A DNA stretch of 8,829 nt. Source: an uncultured Collinsella sp. (GTDB taxonomy: Bacteria; Actinomycetota; Coriobacteriia; Coriobacteriales; Coriobacteriaceae). The notes beneath the pieces were generated by a model. The model ran no database searches, had not been told where the DNA came from, and worked only from the letters and a program-made list of their open reading frames with translations. Both the position numbers and the translations under genes were made by a program. Position 1 is the first letter of the stretch; every line of letters begins with the position of its first letter. The stretch is from positions 1 to 8,829 of the forward strand of contig CALJNY010000356.1 of the NCBI GenBank assembly GCA_937981515.1, in the 5' to 3' direction. Positions 1-6,039 of the stretch are shown in pieces.

Positions 1-80
1 CTCATAGGGACGTCCTCGACCTTTGCAGCATCGAGCTCGGTCGCGAGGGCAAGTAAAGCATGCGCGATGGCATTGAACAT
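1..80 (-). CDS. Unidentified protein, N-terminal fragment (runs off left edge)
   Basis: An open frame starts at an ATG (complement of 78-80) and runs off the window, giving about 26 residues that begin MFNAIAHALLALATELDAAK. The start is supported by an AGGAG Shine-Dalgarno 8 nt upstream. The visible N-terminus is a short Ala/Leu-rich, probably helical stretch followed by acidic residues. It is too short to assign a family, and I do not recognise it. It lies downstream of argG on the same strand, beyond a strong hairpin terminator. I see no convincing promoter between hairpin and gene: a TATATA sits so close to the ribosome binding site that transcription would begin inside it. Transcription could therefore depend on read-through from argG. 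The start is reasonably sure; the function is unknown. Confidence 0.55.
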   Translation of the reverse strand, partial: MFNAIAHALLALATELDAAKVEDVPM

Positions 81-128
81 ATTGGATACTCCTCATATAT
101 AGGCGCAAGGCCGACAAATTGATAGAAA

Positions 129-158
129 GAGCCCCGCCGGACAACCCCGGCGGGGCTC
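129..158 (-). terminator. Intrinsic terminator downstream of argG
   Basis: There is a perfect 12-bp GC-rich stem, GAGCCCCGCCGG (129-140) and CCGGCGGGGCTC (147-158), with a 6-nt loop. Read on the minus strand it is followed by TTTCTATCAATTT, a short, interrupted T-tract; no T-tract follows on the plus strand. This makes it the likely end of the argG transcript, about 150 nt past the argG stop. The weak tail may allow some read-through into the next minus-strand gene. Confidence 0.75.
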
Positions 159-268
159 GGACTCAGCCGCAAGCGCGGCGTCATATATGCGGGCGGAACG
201 TAGGGGCCACCGATGTTAAGAAGTGTCAGCAAGCATAACGAAAGGTAGGGACCCCGTGCGCCCGTTTT

Positions 269-296
269 GTATCACGCGGATGGGCCGCGCGGATAC
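269..296 (-). other. Stem-loop in argG 3' UTR
   Basis: GTATC (269-273) pairs with GATAC (292-296), and inside them CGCGG (275-279) pairs with CCGCG (285-289), with a 5-nt loop and a small internal loop. The structure begins about 15 nt past the argG stop codon. On the minus strand it is followed by AAAA rather than T's, so it is not a standard intrinsic terminator; it could protect the 3' end of the mRNA. The rest of 159-311 holds a small GCCGC/GCGGC hairpin at 166-179 and no gene I can support. Confidence 0.4.
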
Positions 297-311
297 CAAA
301 GGAAGGAGGCG

Positions 312-1538
312 CTAGGCCTGGGCGGCAGCAGAGCTGGGGCCCTGGACCTTTGCCCACGTCTTGAGCGACAGCGTATCGATCTCGATAAAGCCGGCGCTGG
401 CCTTCTCGTCAAACGTGGTGTCGCGGTCGTAGGTAGCCAGACCGTAGTCGTAGAGGCTGAAGGGGCTCTTGCGGCCGACGACATGGCAGTTGCCCTTAAA
501 GAACTTCAGGCGGACGGTGCCGGTCACGAACTTCTGGGTGTCGGCCATAAAGGCGTCGAGCGCGTTCTTGAGCGGGCTGTACCACTGGCCGTTATACACG
601 GCGGTGGCCCAATCCTGCTCGAGCTTGATCTTGGTCTTGAGCAGGTCGCCCTCGACGCAAATGTCCTCGAGCGCCTTGTGGGCGGTGATGAGCGTCAGGG
701 CGCCGGGAACCTCATAGCACTCGCGGCTCTTGAGGCCCACCAGACGGTCCTCAACCAGGTCGAGACGGCCAAAGCCGTTGTCGCCCGAAATCTTGTTGAG
801 GGCGATGACGATCTCGGAGAGCTTCATCTTCTTGCCGTCGACGGCGACGGGCTTGCCGGCCTCAAACTCAATCTCGGTATACGTCGGGGTGTCGGGCGTG
901 TCCTCGGGATTCTTGGTCATAACCCAAGCGTCGTCGAGCGGCTCATTCCAGGGATCCTCCAGGTGGCCGCACTCAATGGCACGACCCCACAGGTTGTCGT
1001 CGATGGAATAGGGGTTGTCGTTGGCACCCTCGGGAACCGGCACGTTGTGAGCGTGGGCATAGGCGACCTCGTCGGGACGGCACTTCAGATCCCACTCGCG
1101 AACCGGGGCGATAACCTTGAGCTCGGGGTCGAGGGCCTTGACGGCAGCCTCAAAACGGACCTGGTCGTTACCCTTGCCGGTGCAGCCGTGTGCGACGTAG
1201 GTCGCGCCAAACTCGTGAGCGACCTCGACAAGCTTCTTGGCGAGCAGCGGGCGAGACAGGGCGGAAAGCAGCGGATACTTGTTCTGGTACATGGAGTTTG
1301 CGGCGATGGCCTTGGTCAGGAACTCATCGGAGAACTCGTCGCGCAGGTCGAGCACCTGGCAATCAAGAACGCCCAGGTCAAGCGCCTTCTGCTTCTTGGC
1401 ATCCAGTCCGGTCTCTTCCTGGCCCACGTTGCCGCAGACACAAACGACATCGAGATTCTTCTCGTCCTGGAGCCACTTGACACATACGGATGTATCAAGA
1501 CCACCGGAATATGCGAGAACGACTTTTTCCTTGCTCAT
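312..1538 (-). CDS. argG: Argininosuccinate synthase
   Basis: This 408-residue enzyme catalyses ATP-dependent condensation of citrulline and aspartate to argininosuccinate (with AMP and PPi), the penultimate step of arginine synthesis, in the cytoplasm. Near the N-terminus is the ATP-pyrophosphatase P-loop AYSGGLDTS (residues 9-17). The family signature AHGCTGKGNDQVRFE spans 116-130. Length fits the roughly 400-residue bacterial type. The start at 1538 (MSKEKVVLAYSGG) is chosen because AAAGGA lies at proper spacing upstream and the P-loop then sits at the usual position; an in-frame extension to 1589 adds 17 residues with no family character. The gene stands alone: no argH or other arg gene is in the window. 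Its leader encodes an arginine-rich peptide and alternative RNA structures, suggesting attenuation by arginine supply. Identification is secure. Confidence 0.97.
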   Translation of the reverse strand: MSKEKVVLAYSGGLDTSVCVKWLQDEKNLDVVCVCGNVGQEETGLDAKKQKALDLGVLDCQVLDLRDEFSDEFLTKAIAANSMYQNKYPLLSALSRPLLAKKLVEVAHEFGATYVAHGCTGKGNDQVRFEAAVKALDPELKVIAPVREWDLKCRPDEVAYAHAHNVPVPEGANDNPYSIDDNLWGRAIECGHLEDPWNEPLDDAWVMTKNPEDTPDTPTYTEIEFEAGKPVAVDGKKMKLSEIVIALNKISGDNGFGRLDLVEDRLVGLKSRECYEVPGALTLITAHKALEDICVEGDLLKTKIKLEQDWATAVYNGQWYSPLKNALDAFMADTQKFVTGTVRLKFFKGNCHVVGRKSPFSLYDYGLATYDRDTTFDEKASAGFIEIDTLSLKTWAKVQGPSSAAAQA

Positions 1539-1632
1539 GGCTGTTTCCTTTCGCCCTTGGTAGCTAGTTAGAACATCGGTCAGTTGCAAGTCATTTCAAG
1601 GTCATATACCGTGCAATATCAGGTTAAATAGC

Positions 1633-1757
1633 AAAAATCAGCACATACATGCCCTAGAAACATGCAGCAATGTCGTGCTAAAACCCAACGACCTCAAAAT
1701 GACTCTGTAGAGGCAATTCGCCCCAAGCGGACAGAGACGATTGTTATCGTCGTCGGG
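1633..1757 (-). promoter_or_regulatory. Candidate arginine-responsive transcription attenuator of argG
   Basis: Three mutually exclusive pairings are visible on the minus strand. (a) CCCGACGAC inside the last leader-peptide codons (1749-1757) pairs over 9 bp, with one G-U, with GTCGTTGGG (1684-1692). (b) GTCGT from that second segment (1688-1692) can instead pair with ACGAC (1672-1676). (c) AGCAC plus ACAT (1670-1679) pair with ATGT plus GTGCT (1640-1650), an imperfect hairpin followed by GATTTTTGC (T's at 1633-1637). Pairing (b) consumes the left arm of (c). By analogy with known leader-peptide attenuators, a ribosome stalled at Arg codons would mask segment 1, favour (b) and let transcription enter argG; completed translation would favour (a) plus the terminator (c). 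A small GACGAT/ATCGTC hairpin also straddles the peptide stop. The terminator is modest and (b) is only 5 bp, so the exact fold is uncertain. Confidence 0.5.
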
Positions 1758-1818
1758 AAATTGCGCGCTGGCGTCGGATGGCATTGTCTGCAGTGGTGAT
1801 GATCTTTACGAACTGCAT
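1744..1818 (-). CDS. Arginine-rich leader peptide of argG (24 aa)
   Basis: This small frame begins at ATG (complement of 1816-1818) and ends at TAA (1744-1746). It begins MQFVKIITTADNAI and continues RRQRAISRRR, so six of the last ten residues are Arg and the final three codons before the stop are all CGA. Arg codons are CGA four times and CGC twice, whereas the neighbouring genes mostly use CGC. A strong ribosome binding site, AAAGGAGAGGCAG, immediately precedes the ATG with about 6 nt between AGGAG and the start. It lies about 205 nt upstream of argG on the same strand, behind a plausible promoter, and its Arg codons overlap RNA that can pair with downstream leader segments. A tandem cluster of the end-product amino acid just before an early stop is the hallmark of attenuation leader peptides such as those of trp and his operons. 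The peptide itself probably has no function after synthesis. I know of no established family name for it. Confidence 0.72.
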   Translation of the reverse strand: MQFVKIITTADNAIRRQRAISRRR

Positions 1819-1848
1819 CTGCCTCTCCTTTCACGTATCGCCGGGCGC

Positions 1849-1860
1849 AATTCAAATATC
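1849..1860. repeat. Copy 2 of a 12-nt AATTCAAAT repeat in the argG control region
   Basis: AATTCAAATATC here matches AATTCAAATTTC at 1956-1967 in 11 of 12 positions. This copy lies in the argG 5' UTR, between the predicted promoter and the leader peptide; the other lies just upstream of the -35. Both contain TGAAT/ATTCA-like half sites, reminiscent of ArgR (ARG box) half sites. Regulator binding is an inference only. Confidence 0.3.
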
Positions 1861-1921
1861 GCAAACGGTACCTTTTCTTCGGTAAGCGGTTGTTTTTCCG
1901 TCTCCGTTTTTGATGTTCGCT

Positions 1922-1949
1922 ATATTACGCTAAAGTGCCCGCAGCACAA
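1922..1949 (-). promoter_or_regulatory. Predicted promoter for the leader peptide-argG transcript
   Basis: On the minus strand TTGTGC (-35, 1944-1949) and TAATAT (-10, 1922-1927) are separated by 16 nt. The predicted transcript would start near 1914, giving about 95 nt before the leader peptide and about 375 nt before argG. The -10 matches consensus in five of six positions and the -35 in only three. The position fits a transcript that includes the whole leader. No better sigma-A-like pair is evident closer to argG. Confidence 0.5.
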
Positions 1950-1954
1950 GCGAC

Positions 1955-1966
1955 AAATTCAAATTT
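1955..1966. promoter_or_regulatory. AT-rich palindrome upstream of the argG promoter
   Basis: AAATT-CA-AATTT is a 12-bp palindrome lying directly upstream of the predicted argG -35. It overlaps copy 1 of the AATTCAAAT repeat (1956-1967), whose second copy is at 1849-1860. It could be an operator, possibly for an ArgR-type repressor or activator, but AT-rich palindromes also arise by chance. The rest of 1967-2092, upstream of the HAD gene, shows only a possible TATAAC -10 at 2052-2057 with no good -35. Confidence 0.3.
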
Positions 1967-2092
1967 CTGAAAAGTTTTTTCATTAGTTTGTGAAGCGTGG
2001 TGCAAATACACTCCGTTCCTGCGAAAATACGGCCGACTACGAGTTGATGGTTATAACGTCTGAAACAATCTCGAAACGAAAGGCTCGCTTTT

Positions 2093-2920
2093 ATGCAAAC
2101 TTACGAATCGGACGCCAATATTGGAAACATTAAGATTCTCGCCGTTGATATGGACAAGACGCTTCTCACCGACGAGCGCGTGCTACCTCAGGGTCTTGAT
2201 GAGCGCCTGGACAAGCTCGCCGAGGCTGGCATCGTGTTCTGCCCCGCTAGCGGACGTCCAGCCCCCAAGCTCGAGGAGATGTTCGAGGGCATCAAGAACC
2301 GCCTCGCCTTTTGTCCCGACAACGGAGCCTGCGTCATCTATCGCGGCAACTATATCTATAAGAGCAACATCGATGTGGCGCTGTATCAGCAGGTCTTGAG
2401 CCGTGCCTCGGAGGACCCGCGCGCCGTTCCCGTCCTGTGCTGCTTCGACGAGTTCTACGTGCTTGCCCGCGACCATAAATTTCACGACGAGATCAGCGTC
2501 TACTACAACACAATCAACTACGTCGACAGCTTTGAGGGCATTGATATCGAGTCCAACAAGATCTCGATCTTCTTCCCTGCCTATGATGCCGAGCCCGCAT
2601 TCCGCGAGGACTACAGCCCCGAGTTCTCGGACAAGCTCTACGTCACCAACGCCGGGCGCGAGTGGATCGACTTTATGAACCTGGGTGTCGACAAGGGCGC
2701 CGGCGTCGCGCATCTGTGCGAGCACCTGGGCATCGATATCGCTGACGCCGCTGCCGTAGGCGATACCTACAACGATATCCCCATGCTTGAGCGCGTCGGG
2801 CATAGCTTTATCGTGGACAATGCCGAAGAGCATATGAACGCGCACGCCAAGTGGCGCATTCCGAGCAACAACGACGGAGGCGTACTGACGCTCATCGACG
2901 CCATCTTGGCGGCTCGGTAG
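2093..2920 (+). CDS. Cof-type HAD-superfamily (subclass IIB) phosphatase
   Basis: This 275-residue protein is a probable cytoplasmic Mg-dependent phosphatase acting on small phosphorylated metabolites; the substrate cannot be told from sequence. All four HAD motifs are in order. Motif I is LAVDMDKTLL, with nucleophile Asp19 and acid/base Asp21. Motif II is the Ser of PASGRP (Ser53). Motif III is Lys201 in DKGAGVAHLCEHLGI. Motif IV is GDTYNDIPML (223-232), with Asp224 and Asp228. The stretch between motifs II and III, about residues 75-195, fits a C2-type cap, and length is typical of the Cof/YbiV/YidA family. The Gly of the usual DxDGT is Lys here. The start at 2093 has GAAAGG 9 nt upstream and leaves about 13 residues before the first strand. 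It is divergent from argG, with which it shares the upstream region, and convergent with polA. The family is secure; the role is unknown. Confidence 0.9.
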   Translation: MQTYESDANIGNIKILAVDMDKTLLTDERVLPQGLDERLDKLAEAGIVFCPASGRPAPKLEEMFEGIKNRLAFCPDNGACVIYRGNYIYKSNIDVALYQQVLSRASEDPRAVPVLCCFDEFYVLARDHKFHDEISVYYNTINYVDSFEGIDIESNKISIFFPAYDAEPAFREDYSPEFSDKLYVTNAGREWIDFMNLGVDKGAGVAHLCEHLGIDIADAAAVGDTYNDIPMLERVGHSFIVDNAEEHMNAHAKWRIPSNNDGGVLTLIDAILAAR

Positions 2921-2930
2921 CCGTCCCATC

Positions 2931-3059
2931 GGGCCTGGCCGGGCGGCACGGGTTAACTTTTCGCTCGGTCAGGTCCTGCGCAAGACGAAAGCCACATTAA
3001 GTGGCTTTCTTTGCGTGCGGAATCTACGAAAAGTTAACCCGTGCCGCCCGGCCAGGCCC
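2931..3059. repeat. 129-bp element bounded by perfect 33-bp inverted repeats
   Basis: The left arm (2931-2963) starts GGGCCTGGCCGGGCGGCACG and ends GTTAACTTTTCG. The right arm (3027-3059) is its exact reverse complement over all 33 bases. The 63-nt centre holds a 9-bp hairpin terminator (2987-3009), flanked by a further CGCAA/TTGCG pairing. It sits between the 3' ends of two convergent genes. It could be a very long terminator, a non-autonomous MITE-like element or a dispersed palindromic repeat. I see no clear target-site duplication and no coding capacity. The transcript of either strand could fold into a 33-bp duplex. Confidence 0.85.
2987..3012 (+). terminator. Intrinsic terminator of the HAD phosphatase gene
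   Basis: GAAAGCCAC (2987-2995) and GTGGCTTTC (3001-3009) form a perfect 9-bp stem with loop ATTAA, followed by TTT at 3010-3012, then GCG. It lies about 65 nt past the HAD stop, in the centre of the 33-bp inverted repeat. The T-tail is short, but the surrounding long inverted repeat would stabilise the structure. Confidence 0.6.
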
Positions 3060-3128
3060 TAGGTTTACTTACCTGCCGCCTAGATGGCGTCTTGAGTGTC
3101 TAGATACTTAGGCTGAATTTAATTGAAC

Positions 3129-3162
3129 GAAGGGGGCTCCTTGCTGGCAAGGAGCCCCCTTC
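3129..3162 (-). terminator. Strong hairpin terminator at the 3' end of polA, possibly bidirectional
   Basis: GAAGGGGGCTCCTTGC (3129-3144) and its exact complement (3147-3162) give a 15- to 16-bp perfect stem with a tiny loop, 35 nt past the polA stop. On the minus strand it is followed by GTTCAATTAAATT, a weak T-tail. On the plus strand it is followed by TGGTTTTGG, so it may also stop plus-strand transcripts that pass the HAD terminator. The 3060-3128 stretch before it holds nothing I can name. Confidence 0.75.
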
Positions 3163-3196
3163 TGGTTTTGGTTACTTTGGAATTGTGGGCGCTTCC

Positions 3197-5947
3197 CTAT
3201 TTTGCGTCGGCCCAGGTTATGCCGGTGCTGGCTTCGGCGATCAACGGTACGCGGAGGTCTACTACGTGCTCCATGACGTCGCGGACCATGGCGGTGAGGC
3301 GCTCGACTTCGTCGACGGGGCACTCAAAGTCCAATTCATCGTGTACCTGCAGAATCATGTGAGCGGCAAAGCCCTCTTCTTCCAGGCGGCGGCTTACGCG
3401 GGCCATCGCGATCTTGATGATGTCGGCCGCGGTGCCCTGCATGGGGTGGTTCATAGCCGTGCGCTCGCCAAAGCCGCGGAGCTGTGGGTTTTTGGCCTTG
3501 AGCTCAGGAATATGACGCCGGCGACCGTACATGGTCTCGGCGTAGCCCGTCTGCTTGGCACGCGCCACCACGTTGTCGAGGAACGTACGCACGCCTGGAT
3601 AGGCCTCGTAGTAGCGATCGATCATATCGCGCGCCTCGGCCATCGAGATATGCAGCGACTGCGACAGACCGTAGGCCTGCTGGCCGTACACGATGCCAAA
3701 GTTCACGGCCTTGGCGCGACTGCGCAGATCGGGTGTCACCTCGGACACCGGCACGCCAAATACGCGCGCGGCCGTCTCGGCATGGAAGTCCTCACCCTCG
3801 TTAAAGGCACGTACCAGATGCTCGTCACCCGAGAGGTGCGCGAGCAGACGCAGCTCGATCTGCGAGTAGTCCACCGCCAAAAAGACGCTGCCCTCGCCTG
3901 CCGAGAACGCCGTCTTGACGGTGCGGCCCAGCTCCGAGCGCGTCGGGATGTTCTGCAGATTGGGGTCGCTCGAAGACAGACGCCCCGTCGCGGTGATGGT
4001 CTGGTTGTACGTAGTGTGTACGCGACCGTCACCGCGGCGCAGCGGACCTAGCGTGTCCAGATAGGTCGACTTAATCTTGGACTTCTCACGCCAGTCCAAA
4101 ATCAGACGCACGATCTCGTGGTCGCGGGCAAGATCGCTCAACACCTTGGCGTTGGTCGAATAATAGCCGCGCTTAGTCTTCTTGAGGCCTTTGGTCGGAA
4201 GCCCCATAACGTCAAACAGCACATGCGAGAGCTGCATGGGACTGCCAATGTTAAAGGTCTCGTCACCCGCCAGGTCGCGAATACTGCGCTCGACCTCGGC
4301 AATCTGGGTCGCCAGACCCTCGGACAGACTGCGCAGCCGATCGGGGTCCACGAGCATACCCGCGCGCTCCATCTTGGCAAGCACCGGCACAAGCGGCATC
4401 TCGATGCCATCGAACACGTTGACGGCGTTCTCGCGGGTCATGCGGTCGCGCAGCGGTGCGACCAGCGCCAGCGTCAAGGCCGCCGTACGGGCGGCGGGTG
4501 CAGGAGCGTCCTCGCCGGCACCCTCTGCACCGCGCGCCGCAGGCAGCGCCATCTGCAGATAGGTATCGGCCAGATACGCCTCATCGAACTCGGAGCGGTC
4601 GGAATCCAGCAGGTAGGCGGCAACCACGGTATCGAAGATGCGCGTGGAATCGGCAGACAGCGGGTCCATGAGCTCGGGCTCAGAGGAATCGATAGGCGAA
4701 AGCTCGTGCAGCAGCGCCTTCATATCCGGGCTCGCCACGCGGCCCTCCATAAACAGGCGCGCGAGCACGCCGGCAATCACGCCGTGGGCGAAGTTAAAGC
4801 CCTCAACCTCAGCCGCCGCACCGCCGTCGCCCTCCTCGAGCGCGAACAGGCCCTTGGACGTCGCCAGCCACAGCGTGCGCGTCAGTCCAAAGAGCGCGCC
4901 CTCTTCCTTGTCGTCGTCCACCACGGCGGCAACCCACTCGCCGGCATCAATCGCGCGGGAGACCTCAGCCGCAACGGCACCAAGCGCGTCAACATCGCCC
5001 GCGGCTGCGCGAACCATCGCAGGCATCTCAAACACACTGGAGGCAGCAGCAGCCCCGCCCTCGTCGCCAATCAGCGCCAAGAAACGGTTCTGCATGGCGG
5101 TGATACCAAGCGTGCCCAGCGCCGCGGAAACCTCATCGGCAGAATACGCCGGGAAGGACGTCGCCTCAAAATCGAGCTCAACGGGCGCATCGGTGCGGAT
5201 GGTCGCGACCTTGCGGCTCAGCAGGGCATCGTCGATGTGCGCACGCAGGTTCTCGCCCATCTTGCCCTTGACCTCGTCGGCATGCGCGATGACCTCGTCC
5301 AGGCTACCGTACTGCGCAATGAGCGCGCTCGCCTTTTTGGGGCCGATGCCCGGCACGCCGGGGATGTTATCGGACGTGTCGCCCTTCAGACCATAAAAGT
5401 CGGGCACGAGCGCCGGCGTGATGCCGTGATACAGATCGTCCACGCTCTCGGGCGTCATGATCGCCACGTCGGACAGGCCCTTGCGGGTCGAGACCACGTT
5501 GACGTGCTCGGTCACGAGCTGATACATGTCGCGGTCACCGGTCACCAGCAGCATGTCACAGCCGGCCTGCTCGCCCAGGCGCGCCATAGTGCCCAGGATG
5601 TCATCGCCTTCCCAGCCCTCGGACTGCAAAATCGGCACGTTGAGCGCGGCGAGCAGCTCCTTAATCATGGGAAACTGCGCGTGCAGATCGGGGTCCATGG
5701 GCGGGCGCTGAGCCTTGTACTGCGGCAGCATCTCCATGCGCACGCGCGGCTTGCCCTTGTCAAACGCCACAACAACGCCGTCGGGATTAAAGGCGTCAAT
5801 CATCTTGAGGAACATATTCAAAAAGCCAAAAATCGCGTTGGTGGGACGACCGTCCGGCGCGTTCATGGTCGGCGGCACGGCGTGGAAGGCGCGGTGCATG
5901 AGCGAGTTGCCGTCGATGACGGCAAAGGTACGGCGCTTGTCAGACAT
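3197..5947 (-). CDS. polA: DNA polymerase I
   Basis: This 916-residue polymerase removes RNA primers and fills gaps in replication and excision repair. The N-terminal 5'-3' exonuclease (about 1-290) shows VIDGNSL (Asp12), EGDD (113-116), TGDRD (136-140) and GLKGDTSDNIPG (186-197). The 3'-5' exonuclease-like region (about 330-470) lacks the catalytic DxE: the segment aligned to it reads VAAVVDDDKEEG, and the second motif is DMKALLHEL rather than NxxxD-type. Proofreading is thus probably absent, as in Bacillus and Thermus enzymes. The polymerase domain (about 510-916) has motif A DYSQIELR (693-700), motif B KAVNFGIVYG (746-755, with Lys746, Phe750, Tyr754) and motif C VHDE (868-871). The start at 5947 (MSDKRRTFAVIDG) has GAGGT 7 nt upstream; a GTG at 5986 would add 13 atypical residues. 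An Ala/Gly/Glu-rich linker lies at about 470-490. The gene is transcribed alone, divergent from the aminopeptidase. Identification is secure. Confidence 0.97.
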   Translation of the reverse strand: MSDKRRTFAVIDGNSLMHRAFHAVPPTMNAPDGRPTNAIFGFLNMFLKMIDAFNPDGVVVAFDKGKPRVRMEMLPQYKAQRPPMDPDLHAQFPMIKELLAALNVPILQSEGWEGDDILGTMARLGEQAGCDMLLVTGDRDMYQLVTEHVNVVSTRKGLSDVAIMTPESVDDLYHGITPALVPDFYGLKGDTSDNIPGVPGIGPKKASALIAQYGSLDEVIAHADEVKGKMGENLRAHIDDALLSRKVATIRTDAPVELDFEATSFPAYSADEVSAALGTLGITAMQNRFLALIGDEGGAAAASSVFEMPAMVRAAAGDVDALGAVAAEVSRAIDAGEWVAAVVDDDKEEGALFGLTRTLWLATSKGLFALEEGDGGAAAEVEGFNFAHGVIAGVLARLFMEGRVASPDMKALLHELSPIDSSEPELMDPLSADSTRIFDTVVAAYLLDSDRSEFDEAYLADTYLQMALPAARGAEGAGEDAPAPAARTAALTLALVAPLRDRMTRENAVNVFDGIEMPLVPVLAKMERAGMLVDPDRLRSLSEGLATQIAEVERSIRDLAGDETFNIGSPMQLSHVLFDVMGLPTKGLKKTKRGYYSTNAKVLSDLARDHEIVRLILDWREKSKIKSTYLDTLGPLRRGDGRVHTTYNQTITATGRLSSSDPNLQNIPTRSELGRTVKTAFSAGEGSVFLAVDYSQIELRLLAHLSGDEHLVRAFNEGEDFHAETAARVFGVPVSEVTPDLRSRAKAVNFGIVYGQQAYGLSQSLHISMAEARDMIDRYYEAYPGVRTFLDNVVARAKQTGYAETMYGRRRHIPELKAKNPQLRGFGERTAMNHPMQGTAADIIKIAMARVSRRLEEEGFAAHMILQVHDELDFECPVDEVERLTAMVRDVMEHVVDLRVPLIAEASTGITWADAK

Positions 5948-6039
5948 ATTGAATACCTCGCTTTGGGGTGGGCACGGTTTGCTCACACCAGTTTACACGC
6001 TCCCCGCCCCGCGGCCACCGCACATCAAGCTCCCCCGCC

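Noticed and set aside
2..232. Minus-strand open frame of 76 codons starting at a TTG
   Set aside because: It reads straight through the 129-158 terminator stem and overlaps, in another frame, the short gene starting at 80, which has a better ribosome binding site.
267..1571. Plus-strand open frame of 434 codons opposite argG
   Set aside because: It is the antisense shadow of argG caused by high GC; composition is Leu/Val/Gly/Ala-rich without domain character, and argG has clear motifs.
1539..1589. N-terminal extension of argG to 1589
   Set aside because: The added 17 residues are not family-like, and the Shine-Dalgarno fits the ATG at 1538.
1561..1640. A separate argG promoter downstream of the leader (for example TATATG near 1603-1608)
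   Set aside because: No -35 at acceptable spacing; the TTGTGC/TAATAT pair upstream of the leader is better, though a second start cannot be excluded.
1703..1738. CTCTGT/ACAGAG stem in the argG leader as the main terminator
   Set aside because: It is followed by CATTTTGAGG, not a T-tract directly after the stem; it may still pause polymerase or add to leader folding.
1741..1986. Plus-strand open frame of 81 codons in the argG-HAD intergenic region
   Set aside because: No ribosome binding site and no protein-like character; it runs antisense to the leader peptide and crosses the argG promoter region.
2183..2929. Minus-strand open frame of 248 codons opposite the HAD phosphatase
   Set aside because: Shadow frame; all HAD motifs lie on the plus strand.
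5948..5986. Upstream GTG start for polA
   Set aside because: Adds 13 residues before the conserved N-terminus; GAGGT is well placed for the ATG at 5947.
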